Assembly (NCBI GenBank): GCA_030280995.1
Contig: JASXTE010000017.1
Span: forward strand, 14,808,498 to 14,872,497
Length of the DNA stretch: 64,000 nucleotides
Source of the DNA: Hemileia vastatrix
Lineage: Eukaryota; Basidiomycota; Pucciniomycetes; Pucciniales; Zaghouaniaceae
Reading direction: 5' to 3'
How positions within the stretch are numbered: the stretch's first letter is position 1; each line of letters opens with the position of its first letter. The position numbers were made by a program, and so were the translations under genes. A model generated the notes under the pieces. The model was not told where the DNA came from. It worked only from the letters and a program-made list of their open reading frames with translations, and ran no database searches. Below are positions 45,247 through 59,700 of the stretch, piece after piece.

Positions 45247-45264
45247 GTATTAATAATAAAATAA
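45132..45264. repeat. TAA trinucleotide microsatellite
   Basis: About 44 TAA units with two interruptions. It marks the break of the 3' LTR of B. Poly-isoleucine open frames on both strands are artefacts of this array. Confidence 0.95.
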
Positions 45265-46680
45265 TGATAAGAAAAAAATAAAAAAGTGAGCCCCATGATA
45301 ACAGATGCCAATCCCCATCTATCTTTGATTTGATTTGATTTCAGCTCAGAATTAATTCTTTTTTTTAAATACAGCACACTGAAAGGACACTGATCATGTC
45401 AGCTTTTTAGTGGCATCAAATCTGAGTTATTCTTGAATTAAAAAATTATTTGAGGTAATGGCACCTGATAACAGATACCAGGGGGGGTTTTCGCAGTGAT
45501 TTTTATCATATATACATATATATTTAAAAAAAAAGTCTAATTTTACTTTAAAACATAAAGGGAGCAATGATATATTAAAGAATGGCTTTATATTGTGATC
45601 TCTCTTCCAGAATATTTTGAAAGACATTAAAACAGGGGGAGAACCAGCGGACAAGACAACTAGTAGTATTTTTTTCTCTCCCCATTCAGTCCCACTCTGT
45701 CATTCTTTTTTGAAGTGTGAAATAACTCTGGTAGAATCTATCCCCTCATTTTGTTATAAAATAGAGATTTTCTAGATTTGGATAGAGACACTACCAAAAT
45801 CTTGCCTGAAATCCTGGCTTTGAAACAGCTCTTTATTAAACTTTCTAAATTTTTGGTGGGTTATGAAAATCATTGAGAAATCTATGAACTGTAAGAATTT
45901 ATTGAAATTTTTATTTCTTTCTTTTGCAAAGCCATAATCCTAAAATCATCCAGAGGATCAAATGAGCAAGAAACCTCTTGGATGAACATAGAATCTTCTG
46001 CATCTTGTCTATCTGGCTCTAATCTTACAAATTATATGTATATATATAAAGATCTATTTTTTATCTTAGCTACCTTTATTTCCCTCATTCATTCCTAATT
46101 TTAATTCCCTTTTTTGTCTCCCATTCACCACCACCAAAAAAAATAAAAAAATAAAAAAAACACCAGGACCCTACTTGCAGGTGCCAAGACCTCAATTCAT
46201 CTTTAATTCAAGAATAACTCAGTTTTGACTTCATGTGAGCTTTTTGCATGCTCAGCCTTCAGTGAACAGTGTACACACTTCTTTCTATGGTAACAATGTC
46301 AGTACTTCTTCCAGAGTGAACCAATAACTTCATTACTTACCTATGGTAACAACATTAGTGCTTCTTCTGGAGTGAACCAGAGTTGGGCACCTCTGCTGCA
46401 CCATAGGATATACTATGTACATATTGAATAAATCACTAAGCATATAGATTTATAGACTTAACACTTTCAGATGAATTAAAGCTGAGTTGAGCTAAAACTG
46501 AATCAAATCAGAGAGAGTGTCAGGCTGAGTTCAAGTACAGAGATGTGAATAGCTTGAATAGGCAGTTGTCTAGAATATTCTTATGGTCCTACATGAATAC
46601 TATAGTATAAATCCAATAGTTATTAAGATATAATTCAATATAAGGGTGTCAGTAATTTTAATCTCACAAATTATATATAT
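45265..46680. other. No gene; imperfect inverted repeat pair
   Basis: Arms at about 45376-45490 and 46160-46280 are inverted copies (CTGAGTTATTCTTGAATTAA and GGCACCTG in one; CAGGTGCC and TTAATTCAAGAATAACTCAG in the other), enclosing about 670 bp without coding content. This may be a worn TIR element. A small direct repeat (GTAACAAxxTxAGTxCTTCT, 46290-46380) follows. Confidence 0.5.
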
Positions 46681-47059
46681 CACCACAGGAAATCTGGGGG
46701 TGAACTGCTAGCTGTTCCCTCTATTTGAAACCATCAGGAATTTGTCAGGAAACTGTTGGGAAACCATCCTGAAACTGTCAGAAATAGGTTTTTAAATCAG
46801 ATGAAAAAACATTGAAAAAATAAACTGTCACAGATTGAATCCAGAACAATCCCTCCTTGAGCAGAGCTTAGGAACCACATTGAACATCAGTTAATCTCAG
46901 GTTTGGCAAAAGGTTGAACAAAATCACTTAGAATACCTTAATATTCAAATATTAAACTTGAATATATGTTGCGTGTTTGATATAGATGCATATGCATTTG
47001 AATTTGCATGGTGGATACTTATTGCATGTTAAAAATTGATGTGAAATGCCTATCCAAAG

Positions 47060-47380
47060 TGTACGCATAATGACTATGAAGAAAAAATATACGTAAAAAA
47101 TATGCATAGTGATTATGCATAAAAATATGCATATTGAATATTCATAAAAATATTAAAATTGAATATGCATTAAAAATATGCATATTGAATATGCAATAAA
47201 AGGTGCATATATGTATATGAATAAAATACATTAATATGCATATACATCTGTATAATGAATATGAATATGCATATGCATAAATATGCATAATGAATGAAAA
47301 ATGCAAAAAAATGATGCTTAACGAGTATATTTTATGCATAAATAGAAATATGCAATATGAATTCATATTGCATACAGATA
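47060..47380. repeat. TATGCA-rich simple repeat, E1
   Basis: Irregular run of AAATATGCAT-type units near the left end of E1, shorter than the counterpart in E2 (52840-53190). Minus-strand open frames rich in YAYF here are artefacts. Confidence 0.85.
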
Positions 47381-47964
47381 ACACTGGCATACCAACTTGA
47401 CCAAAACTCATACTAAATTTTCATTCTGGACTAAAGGTATGAGGGAAGGAAGAAAAACAGTCTGACATTATAAAAATGCTACATGCACTCATTTTGTAGC
47501 AGAGCAAATGAGAAGTGCTGAATTATGGTTGGTGCCCATAATTTAGTATGATATCATAATTTTATTAATTGTTTTCAATATTGAAAAGACTTTAGGACGG
47601 TTGGTATGGATCTAGCTGTGCCAGGGTCTAATCTAATTATTTTAACAATTTCTCAATAATTAATGGGCTTTAATACAAAAACAGGTTGTATTTTTTGTGG
47701 GATATTGGATATGATAAGGTCTTTTGTAAAAAAAACTTATATTGTTTAAAAATATTCCTGAATCAGATTTGGGATAATCACTACAAAAAATTGTAGTACT
47801 GTGGGCAATAAAATATATGCACAAGCAGTAAAGAAAGGACCAAGTGAACCCTTTTTGTGCAGTGGGAATCATTAGAGTGGAATTGTGGATGAAAAATATA
47901 ATTCATTATTACCATTTTATTTAATCAAAAAATTTATAATATTAAAAAGAACTATTGATTAATT

Positions 47965-50900
47965 GGTATTTGATCTTTGTGCCTCACTCATATTTATCAT
48001 TTGATTGATTTTTGTCACCATTATGTCATTAATATTATAAGTATAGCAAAAATTTGTGTGCCCAATGCATACCGGGTGATGTTACACCTTTTATAATAAT
48101 ATTAAATAAAGGTAAAAAAATATGAAAATGATTTGTTTTACAAAAAATAAATTGATATAAAAAAGCAATATGAGGGATGAAATGGTAAAATTAAAGGAAG
48201 CAAATATGAAATAAAAAATTAAAATAAATTTACTGCCATCAAGAGCAAGTAGACATGTTGGGGTGAACGTTCACCAGTGGCACTAAACTTGGACTATAAT
48301 TTCTTTTTTGTAAAAATAAAAAAAAATCCACTTGAGCTTTACCAAAACTTCAGGATGACAATTCTGCCATATCAAACAACTTCTAGTGCAATTATTGAAG
48401 AAAAATTAATTTTCATTGCAATAGAGAGAATTGATCACATCAGACTGCATGTGACCAAAAGTGTCCAGCACAAGTTTGGCCAAACTTGTGCTAGAAACTT
48501 TTATGATGGAGAGTAGCTAGGGTGGAATTTTTCTTCAGTTCATCTGGTATTTCTTATAAACATGTCCACTGGTATTTGATCTTTGTGCCTCACTCATATT
48601 TATCATTTGATTGATTTTTTGTCACCATCATGTTATTAATATTATAAGTATAGCAAAAACCCGTGTGCCCAACGCATACCGGTTGATGATACACCTTTTA
48701 TAATATTATTAAATAAAGGTAAAAAGATATGAAAATGATTTGTTTTACGAGAAATAAATTGATATAAAAAAGCAATATGAGGGATAAAAATGTAAAATTA
48801 AAGATATCAAATATGAAATTAAAAATTAAAATAAAATTACTGCCATCAAGAGCAAGTAGACATGTTGGGGCAAATGCCCACAAGTGAGGCTAAGCTTGGA
48901 CTATAATTGCTTTTTTGAAAAACAAAAAAGTGCCAACCTGAGGTTTAACAAAACTTAAGCAGAACCATTTAGCCATATCAAACAACTTCTAGTGAAATTA
49001 TTGAGAGAGAATCGATCACACCAGACTGCATGTGACCAAATGTGTCCAGAACAAGTTCGGCCAAACTTGTGCTGGACACATTTATGATGGAGAGTACCTA
49101 GGGTAGAATTTTTCTTCAGTTAATCTGGCATTTCTTATAAACATGTCCATTGGTATTTGATCTTTGTGCCTCACTCATATATATCATTTGATTAATTTAT
49201 TGTCACCATTATATTATTAATATTATAAGTATAGAAAAAACTCATGTGCCAAATGCATACCAGGTGATGTTACACCTTTTACAATATTATGAAATAAAAG
49301 TAAAAAAATATGAAAATGATTAGCTTTACAATAATTTAAATAGATATTAAAAAAAAGAGAAATAAAAAAGTAAAATTAATCTCAAAGAGATCAATTATGA
49401 AAAACAAAATACTAGTAAAATTCTTGCTCTCAAGGGCCAGTAAAAGTGTTTAAACAAATGGGAGCCATCAGGGCTAAATTGTAATAAGTGACTTTTTTTA
49501 AAAAATAAAAAATTATACACCTGAGGTCGGGAAGAACAACAGGTGGATGATTCAGCTAAACAAAACTACTTTTAGTGAAGTTTGATAAAAAAATGTTTTT
49601 TGTTGTCATAGAGAGAATTGATCCCATCTGACTGCACATGACCAAAAGTGTCCAGCACAAGTTCGGCCAAACTTGTGCTGGACACATTTATGATAAAGAG
49701 TAGCTTGGGTGGAATTTTTCTTCAGTTCCTTCATCTTGTATTTCTCATAAACATGTCTACTGGTATTTTATTAGTCTGTATCATTAATATTGATCATCCA
49801 AGTAATATTTTATCACCATTATATTATTAATGTTATTAGTATAGCAAAACCCTGTGTGCCAAAAATGCTTACCAGGTGAAGTTATACCTTCAATAATTTT
49901 TTAAAATAGATGTAAACAAATATGGAAATGATTAGTTTTACAAAAATTAAATTGAAATTTAAAAGTAAAAATAGGAATAAAAGAGTAAAATAAAAGTCAA
50001 AGAGTTCAAATATGAAAAAAATACTAGTAAAATTCCTGCTATCAAGAGCCAGTAGAGTTGTTAAAGCAAATGGGAGCCATCAGGGCTTAATTTTATTAAG
50101 TGGCCTTTTCTTTAAAGATAAAAAATTATACACCTGATATTGTGCAGAACAGCAGGTGGATGATTCAGCTACACCAAACTACTTCTAGTGAAATTTGATA
50201 AAAAAATTTTTTTGTTGCCATACAGAGAATTGATCCCATCTGACTGCACATGACCAAAAGTGTCCAGAACAAGTTTGGCCGAACTTGTGCTGGATACTTC
50301 TATGATGGAGAGTGTCTGGGGTAGAATTTTTCTTCAGTTCATCTGGTATTTCTTACAAACATGTCTACTGGTATTTTATCTTTGTGCCTCACTCATATAT
50401 ATTGTTTGATTAATTTTTGGTCTTAATTATATAATCAATTTTATAATTATAGTAAAAAATTGTGTGCCAAATTCATACTGAGTGATGTTACACCTTTTAT
50501 ATTATTATTAAATAAATGTATAAAAATATTAAAATAATTATTTTCAAAATTATTAATTGATATCCAAAAGCAATATGAGGAATAAAAAATTAAGTTAAAG
50601 GGATCAAATTTGAAAAAAGAAATCCAATTATTATTCCTAATATCAAAGGCCAGTAGAGATGTTGAAGCAAATGAGAGCCATCAGGAATAAATTGTACTAA
50701 ATTGACTATTTTCAAAGATAAAAAATTGTGTACCTGTGGTTTGGATGAACTCTAGGTGGAAAATTCAGCTATATCAAACTACATCTAGTGAAGTTTCTTA
50801 TCAAATAATTTTTTTCATTGCCATAGAGAGAATTGATCCCATCTGACTGCACCTGACCAAAAGTGTCCAGAACAAGTTTGGCCAAACTTGTTCTGGACAC

Positions 50901-52451
50901 TTTTATGATGGAGAGTAGCTAGGGTGCAGGTCTTCTTCAGTGCAACTCTTATTTTTTTAAAACATGTCAACTGTTATTTGATCTTTCTGTGTTATTCATA
51001 TTTTATTATCTGATTAATTTTTTGTCATTAGAATATTATTAATTTTATTGGTATAGAAAAAACTTGTGCTCAAAATGGATGCCATGTTATATTACACCTT
51101 TTATAATATTATTAAACAATGTTAAAAAAATATGAAAATGATTTTTTTTCCAAAATTATAAATTAATATCCGAATGTAACATGAGTGATAAAAAAGTAAA
51201 GTAAAAGAGATCAAAAATGAAAAAGAAAAATTCAAGGAAAATTTCTGCCTTTAAGAGCCAGTAGAGGTGTTGAAACAAATGGGTGCCATCAGGGCTAAAT
51301 TTGACAAAATTTAATTTTTTAAAGATAAAAAATTTTTCACCTGAGGTTTGGAAAAACTTAAGGTGGATAATTCAGCCATACCAAACTACTTCTAATGTAA
51401 TTATTTAGCAATTTTTTAGTTTCTTTTCCACAGAGAGAATTGATCCCATCTGACTGCACCTGAATTAAAGTGTCCAGCACAATTTCGGCCGAACTTGTGC
51501 TTGACACTTTTATGATCGAGAGTAGCTAGGGTGGTAGTGTTCCTCAGTACATCAGTTTTTTGTTTTTCACATTTCTATTGGTTTTTTATATTTTCTTGTA
51601 ATTAATTTTTTGTCACCATATATAATATTAATGTTTCTAGTATAGCAAAAACCTGCATGCCAAATGCAAAATTGGTGATGTTACACCTTAAATAATATTA
51701 TTATATAAAGTTAAAAAAATATGAATATGTTTAGTTTTTAAAAAAATAAATTGATATTTAAAATTAAAAAGAGTGATAGAAAAGTAAAATGAAAATAAAT
51801 GGGATCAAATACTAAATAAAAAATACAAGTAAAATTTTTACTAACAAGAGTCAGAAGTGGTGTTGGGACAGTTGGGGACCCCTAGGTCAAGACTTGGTCT
51901 AAACTTACTTTTATGTATAGCTAACAAATTTTGACCTGAGGTTTGGACAGACTTCAAGGGGACAATTTTACAATATTAAACATTCTTTACTTCAATAATT
52001 GAGTGAAATATAATTTTCATTGCCATAGAGAGAATTTATCTCATATGACTTAATGCAACCAAAAGTGTCCAGCAAAAGTTTGGCCGAAGTTGTGCTGGAT
52101 ACTTTTATAATTGAGAGTAGGCATACAGAAAATCTTTTTAAACTCAAAAGGGATTTCTTATAAACATTTCCACTGGTATTTGATCTTTCTGTGTCATTTA
52201 AATTTACCATTTGATTAATTTTTTGTCATCATTATATTATTAATGTTATTACTATAGTAATAACTTGTGTGAAAAATGAATACCAGGTGGTGTTCCACCT
52301 TTAATCATATGTTATTAAATAAAGGTATAAGAGTATGAAAATTATTTATTTTAAAACTTAAAAATTAATATCCAAAGCAATATGAGCAATAAAAAAGTAA
52401 AATAAAAGGGATAAAAGAAGATAAAAAAATCTAAGGAAAATTCCCACTATC
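47965..52451. repeat. Tandem array of ~608-bp units, E1 left block
   Basis: Seven units, each with a palindrome starting at 48461, 49042, 49648, 50260, 50863, 51470 and 52065 (steps 581-612 bp). The units share TCATTTGATTAATTTTTTG, GTGTGCCAAATGCATACC, TTATAATATTATTAAATAAA, GCCAGTAGAGGTGTTGAA, a second imperfect inverted repeat (CACCTGAGGTTTG.. and ..TTCAGGTGGA) and GATCCCATCTGACTGCA just before the palindrome. No coding potential. Confidence 0.9.
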
Positions 52452-52839
52452 AATCACCACGGGAAATCTGGGGGTGAACTGCTAGCAGTTCCCTCTTTTT
52501 GAAACTATTAGGAATTTGTCAGGAAACTGTTGGGAAACCATCCTGAAACTGTCAGAAAGATGTTTTTAAATCTGATGAAAAAACATTGAAAAAATAAACT
52601 GTCACAGATTGAATCCAGAACAATCCCTCCTTGAGCAGAGCTTAAGAACCACATTGAACATCAGTTAATCTCAGGTTTGGCAAAAGGTTGAACAACATCA
52701 CTTAGCATACCTTTATATTCAAATATTAAACTTGAATATATGTTGCGTGTTTGATATAGATGCATATGCATTTGAATTTGCATGGTGGATACTTATTGCA
52801 TGCTAAAAATTGATGTGAATTGCCTATCCAAAGTGTATG

Positions 52840-53190
52840 CATAATGACTATGAAGAATAAATATGCATAAAAAATATGCATAAAAATATGCATAAAAATA
52901 TGCATAAAAAATATGCATAAAAATATGCATAAAAAATATGCATAGTGATGATGCATAAAAATATGCATATTGAATATGCATAAAAATATGTATATTGAAT
53001 ATGCATTAAAATTATGCATATTGAATATGCAAAAAAAAGGTGCATATACGTATATGAATAAAATATATTAATATGCATATAAATCTTTATAATGAATATG
53101 CATATGCATATCCATAAATATGCATGATGATTGAAAAATGCAAAAAAATGATGCTTAACGAGTATATTTTATGCATAAATAGAAATATGC
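52840..53190. repeat. TATGCA-rich simple repeat, E2
   Basis: Runs of AAAAATATGCAT in the left region of E2, expanded by several units against E1 (47060-47380), which shows recent slippage. Not coding. Confidence 0.88.
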
Positions 53191-53794
53191 AATATGAATT
53201 CATATTGCATACAGATAACACTGGCAAACCATTTTGACCAAAACTCATACTAAATTTTCATTCTGGACTAAAGGTGTGAGGGAAGGAAGAAAAACAGTCC
53301 AATGTTAGAAAAATGCTACATGCACTCATTTTGTAGCAGAGCAAATGAGAAGTGCTGAATTATGGTTGGTGCCCATAATTTAGTATGATATCATAATTTT
53401 ATTTAATTGTTTTCAATATTGAAAAGACTTTAGGTTGGTTGGTATGGATCTAGCTGTGCCAGGGTCTAATCTAATTATTTTAACAATTTCTTAATAATTA
53501 ACGGGCTTTAATACAAAAACATGTTGTATTTTTTGTGGGATATTGGATATGATAAGGTCTTTTGTAAAAAAAACTTATATTGTTTAAAAATATTCCTGAA
53601 TCAGATTTGGGATAATCACTACAAAAAATTGTAGTACTGTGGGCAATAAAATATATGCACAAGCAGTAAAGAAAGGACCAAGTGAACCCTTTTTGTGCAG
53701 TGGGAATCATTAGAGTGGAATTGTGGATGAAAAATATAATTCATTATTACCATTTTATTTAATCAAAAAATTTATAATATTAAAAAGAACTATT

Positions 53795-56700
53795 GATTAA
53801 TTGGTATTTGACCTTTGTGCCTCACTCATATTTATCATTTGATTGATTTTTGTCACCATTATGTTATTAATATTATAAGTATAGCAAAAACTCGTGTGCC
53901 AAATGCATACTGGGTGATGTTACACCTTTTATAATATTATTAAATAAAGGTAAAAAAATATGAAAATGATTTGTTTTACAAAAAATAAATTGATATCCAA
54001 AAGCAATATGAGGGATAAAAAGGTAAAATTAAAGGGATCAAATATGAAATAAAAAATTAAAGTGAAATTCCTCCCATCAAGAGCAAGTAGACATGATGGG
54101 GTGAACGCCCACCAGTGGCACTAAACTTGGACTATAATTTCTTTTTTGTAAAAATAAAAAAAAATCCACTGGAGCTTTACCAAAACTTCAGGATGACAAT
54201 TTTGCCATATCAAACAACTTCTAGTGCAATTATTGAAGAAAAATTTATCTTCATTGCAATAGAGAGAATTGATCACATCAGACTGCATGTGACCAAAAGT
54301 GTCCAGCACAAGTTCGGCTGAACTTGTGCTGGACACTTTTATGATGGAGAGTAGCTAGGGTGGAATTTTTCTTCAGTTCATCTGGTATTTCTTATAAACA
54401 TGTCCACTGGTATTTGATCTTTGTGCCTCACTCATATTTATCATTTGATTGATTTTTTGTCACCATTATGTTTTAATATTATAAGTATAGTAAAAACTCG
54501 TGTGCCAAATGCATACCAGGTGATGTTACACCTTTTATAATATTATTAAATAAAGGTAAAAAAATATGAAAATGATTTGTTTTACAAAAAATAAATTGAT
54601 ATACAAAAGCAATATGAGGGATAAAAAGGTAAAATTAAAGGGATCAAATATGAAATAAAAAATTAAAATAAATATACTGCCATCAAGAGCAAGTAGACAT
54701 GTTGGGGCAAATGTCCACTAGTGAGGCTAAACTTGGACTATAATTGCTTTTTTGAAAAACAAAAAAGTGCCGATATGAGGTTTAACAAAACTTCAGCAGA
54801 ACCATTTAGCCATATCAAACAACTTCTAGTGCAATGATTGAGAGAGAGTCGATCACACCAGACTGCATGTGACCAAATGTGTCCAGCACAAGTTCGGCCA
54901 AACTTGTGCTGGACACATTTATGATGGAGAGTAGCTAGGGTAGAATTTTTCTTCAGTTAATCTGGTATTTCTTAAAAACATGTCCATTGGTACTTGATCT
55001 TTGTGCCTCACTCATTTATATCATTTGATTAATTTATTGTCACCATTATATTATTAATATTATAAGTATAGCAAAAACTCGTGTGCCAAATGCATACCGG
55101 GTGATGTTACATCTTTTATAGCATTATTAAATAAAGGTAAAAAAATATGAAAATGATTTGTTTTACAAAAAATAAATTGATATACAAAAGCAATATGAGG
55201 GATAAAAAGGTAAAATTTATCTCAAAGAGATCAATTATGAAAAACAAAATACTAGTAAAATTCTTGCTCTCAAGAACCAGTAGAAGTGTTGAAAAAAATG
55301 GGAGCCATCAGGGCTAAATTGTAATAAGTGACCTTTTTTTTAAAGATAAAAAATTATACACCTGAGGTTGGGAAGAACAACAGGTGGATGATTCAGCTAA
55401 ACAAAACTGCTTGTAGTGAAGTTTAATAAAAAAATGTTTTTTTGTTGCCATATAGAGAATTGATCCCATCTGACTGCACGTGTCTAAAAGTGTCCAGCAC
55501 AAGTTTGGCTGAACTTGTGCTGGACACTTTTATGATGGAGAGTAGCTTGGGTGGAAATTTTCTTCAGTTCGTTCATCTTGTATTTCTCATAAACATGTCT
55601 ACTGGTATTTGATCAGTCTGTATCTTTCATATTTATCATCCGATTAATATTTTATCACCATTATATTATTAATGTTATTAGTATAGCAAAAACTTGTGTG
55701 CCAAATGCATACCATGTGAAGTTATACCTTCAATAATTTTTTAAAATAGATGTAAATAAATATGGAAAGAAATAGTTTTACAAAAATTAAATTGAAATTT
55801 AAAAGTAAAAAGAGGAATAAAAGAGTAAAATAAAAGTCAAAGAGTTAAAATATGAAAAAAATACTGGTAAAATTGCTGCTATCAAGAGCCAGTAGAGGTG
55901 TTAAAGCAAATGGGAGCCATCAGGGCTTAATTGTAATAAGTGACCTTTTCTTTAAAGATAAAAAATTATACACCTGATATTGGGCAGAACAGCAGGTGGA
56001 TGATTCAGCTAAACCAAACTACTTCTAGTGAAATTTGATAAAAAAAATTTTTTGTTGCCATACAGAGAATTGATCCCATCTGAATGCACATGACCAAAAG
56101 CGTCCAGAACAAGTTTGGCCGAACTTGTGCTGGACACTTCTATGATGGAGAGCGGCTGGGGTAGAATTTTTCTTCAGTTCATCCGGTATTTCTTACAAAC
56201 ATGTCTACTGGTATTTTATCTTTGTGCCTCACTCATACATATTGTTTGATTAATTTTTTGTCTTAATTATATTATTAATTATATAAGTATAGCAAAAAAT
56301 CATGTGCCAAATGCATACTGAGTGATGTTACACATTTTATAATATTATTAAAAAAATGTATAAAAATATTAAAATAATTTATTTTAAAATTTATTAATTG
56401 ATATCCAAGAGCAATATGAGGAATAAAAAATTAATTTAAAGCGATCAAATATGAAAAAAGAAATCCAAGTATTATTGCTAATATCAAAGGCCAGTAGAGA
56501 TGTTGAAGCAAATGAGAGCCTTCAGGGATAAATTGTACTTAATTGATTGTTTTTTAAAGATAAAAAATTGTATAACTGTGGTTTGGATGAACTCTAGGTG
56601 GATAATTCAGCTATATCAAACTACATCTAGTGAAGTTTCTTATCAAATAATTTTTTTCATTTCCATAGAGACAATTGATCCCATCTGACTGCACCTGACC

Positions 56701-59700
56701 AAAAGTGTCCAGAACAAGTTTGGCCAAACTTGTTCTGGACACTTTTATGATGGAGAGTAGCTAGGGTGCAGGTCTTCTTCAGTGCAACTGTTATTTTTTT
56801 AAAACATGTCAAATGGTATTTGATCTTTCTGTGTTATTCATATTTTATTATCTGATTAATTTTTTGTCATTAGAATTTTATTAATTTTATTAGTACAGAA
56901 AAAACTTGTGCACCAAATGCATGCCATGTTATATTACAACTTTTATAATATTATTAAAAAATGTTAAAAAAATATGAAAATGATTCCTTTTCCAAAATTA
57001 TGAATTAATATCCAAATGTAACATGAGTGATAAAAAAGTAAAGTAAAAGAGATCAAATATGAAAAGGAAAAATACAAGAAAAATTCCTGCCTTCAAGAGC
57101 CAGTAGAGGTGTTGAAACAAATGGGTGCCATCAGGTCTAAATTTGATAAAATTTAATTTTTTTTAAAGATAAAAAATTTTTCACCTGAGGTTTGGAAAAA
57201 CTAAAGGTGGATAATTCAGCCATACCAAACTACTTCTAATGTAATTATTTAGCATTTTTTATAATTTAATTTCCACAGAGAGAATTGATCCCATCTGACT
57301 TCACCTGAACAAAAGTGTCCAGCACAAGTTCGGCCGAACTTGTGCTGGACACTTTTATGATGGAGAGTAGCTAGGGTGGAAGTGTTTCTCAGTACATCAG
57401 TTTTTTGTTTTTCACATTTCTATTGGGGTTTTAACTTTTCTTTATCATTCATATTTATCTTATAATGAATTTTTTATCACACTATATATTATTAATGTTT
57501 CTAGTATAGCAAAAACCTGCATGCCGAATGCAAAATTGGTGATGTTACAACTTTATCAATATTATTATATAAAGTTAAAAAAATATGAATATTTTTAGTT
57601 TTTAAAAAAATAAATTGATATTTAAAATTAAAAAGAGTAATAGAAAAGTAAATTGAAAATAAATGGGATCAAATACGAAATAAAAAATACAAGTAAAATT
57701 TTTACTAACAAGAGCCAGAAGTTGTGTTGGGACAGTTGGGGACCCCTAGGTCAAGACTTGGTCTAAACTTACTTTTATGTATAGCTAACAAATTTTAAAC
57801 TGAGGTTTGGACAGACATCCAGGGGACAATTTTACAATATTAAACATTCTTTACTTCAATAATTGAGTGAAATATCATTTTTATTGCCATAGAGAGAATT
57901 TATCTCATATGACTTCATGAAACCAAAAGTGTCCAGCACAAGTTTGGCCGAACTTGTGCTGGACACTTTTATAATTGAGAGTAGCCATACAGCAAATCTT
58001 CTTAAACTTAAAAGGGATTTCTTATAAACATTTCCACTGGAATTTGATCTTTCTGTGTCATTTAAATTTACCATTTGATTAATTTTTTTCATCATTATAT
58101 TGTTAACGTTATTACTATAGTAATAACTTGTGTGAAAATTGCATACCAGGTGGTGTTCCACCTTTAATCATATATTATTAAATAAAGGTATAAGAGTATG
58201 AAAATTATTTATTTTAAAAATTAAAAATTGATATCCAAAGCAATATGAGCAATAAAAAAGTAAAATAAAAGGGATAAAATAAGAAAAGAAAATCTAAGGA
58301 AAATTCCCACTATCAATAACAAGTAGAGGTGTTAGATCAAATGTGCACCACCAGGGCTAAACTTGCACTATATGTTCTTTTTTGTTAAACCAAAGAAAGT
58401 GTCCTGATGAGTTTTGAAATTCATCAGGAGGAAATTTTGGCAATATCAAACTACTTATTGTGCAATGATTGAGCAAAATGTCATTTTCATTTCCATAGAG
58501 TAATTTATCCCATCTGACTGCATGCAACCAAAAGTGTCCAGCACAAGTTCGGCCGAACTTATGCTGGACACTTTTATGATGGTGAGTATCTAGGGTGCAG
58601 GTCTTCTTTAGTTCATCAGGTATTCCTTATAAACAAATCCACTTGTATATGATCTTTCTGTGTCATTCATATTTATCATTTGATTCATTGTTTTTCACCA
58701 TTATAATATTAATGTTATTAGTATTGAAAAAATTTTTAAGCCAAATTCATAATGGGGGATGCTACATGTTTCATAATCTTATTAAATAAAAGTAAAAAAA
58801 ATATGAAAATTATTAGTTTTACAATAAATAAATTGATATTTGAAAGCAAAAACAGGAATAAAAAAGCAAAATAAAAGTGATTAAATATGAAATTAAACAT
58901 TCAAATAAAATTTCTGCCATCAAAGATAATTTGAGTTTTCAGACCAAATTTGCACCACCAGTTCTAGATTTGGAATATTTTTTCTTTTTTTAAAAATTAA
59001 TAAAAGTGTCCACCTGATGTTTTCCAAAAAATCAGGAGGATAGTATAGCAGTATAAAGCTACTTCTTGTGCAATGATTGAGCAAAAATTCATTTTAACTT
59101 CCATTGAGTAAATTTATCCCATCTGACTGCATGCAACCAAAAGTGTCCAGCACAAGCTCAGCTGAAATTGTGCTGGACACTTTTATGATGGAGAGTAGCT
59201 AGGGTGCAAGTCTTCTTCAGTTAATCTTATATTCATTTTAAAAATGTCTATGGGTATTTGATCTTTCTGTGTCATCCATATTTATTATTTGATTATTTTT
59301 TAGTCACCATTATATTATTAATGTTTTTAGTATAGCAAAAACATGTGTAATGAATGTAAACTGGATGATTTTACAACTTTAATAATATAATATAATAAAT
59401 ATAAAAAAATGTGAAAGTTATCAGTTTTACCAAAATAAAATTGATATTTAAAAGCTAAAGATAAATAAAAGGGTAAGATTAAAATTAAAGAGATCAAACA
59501 TGAAATAAAGATATTAAGTATAATTTCTACTATCATGAGCCAGTAGAGGCTTCAGAAAAAATGGGCACCATCATAGATTAACATGGATCAAATTTACTTT
59601 TTACCAAAGGAAAAAATTGGCTACCTTAGGTTTGGACAAACTTCCAGGGGACAATTTGTCTATGTAAAACTACTTTCAGTGCAATGATGGAGTGATAATT

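Noticed and set aside
45039..45377. Long open frames on both strands (poly-isoleucine)
   Set aside because: They are readings of the TAA microsatellite and have no other content.
52726..53078. Minus-strand frames rich in Tyr/Ala/Phe
   Set aside because: Readings of TATGCA simple repeats.
54121..54336. Repeated open frames starting in the palindrome (MSSTSSAELVLDTF type) at 49648, 51992, 54121, 57856, 60200 and 63067
   Set aside because: They arise because the palindrome and its flank lack stops. They end at different points, the flank is AT-rich and drifts, and there is no codon bias.
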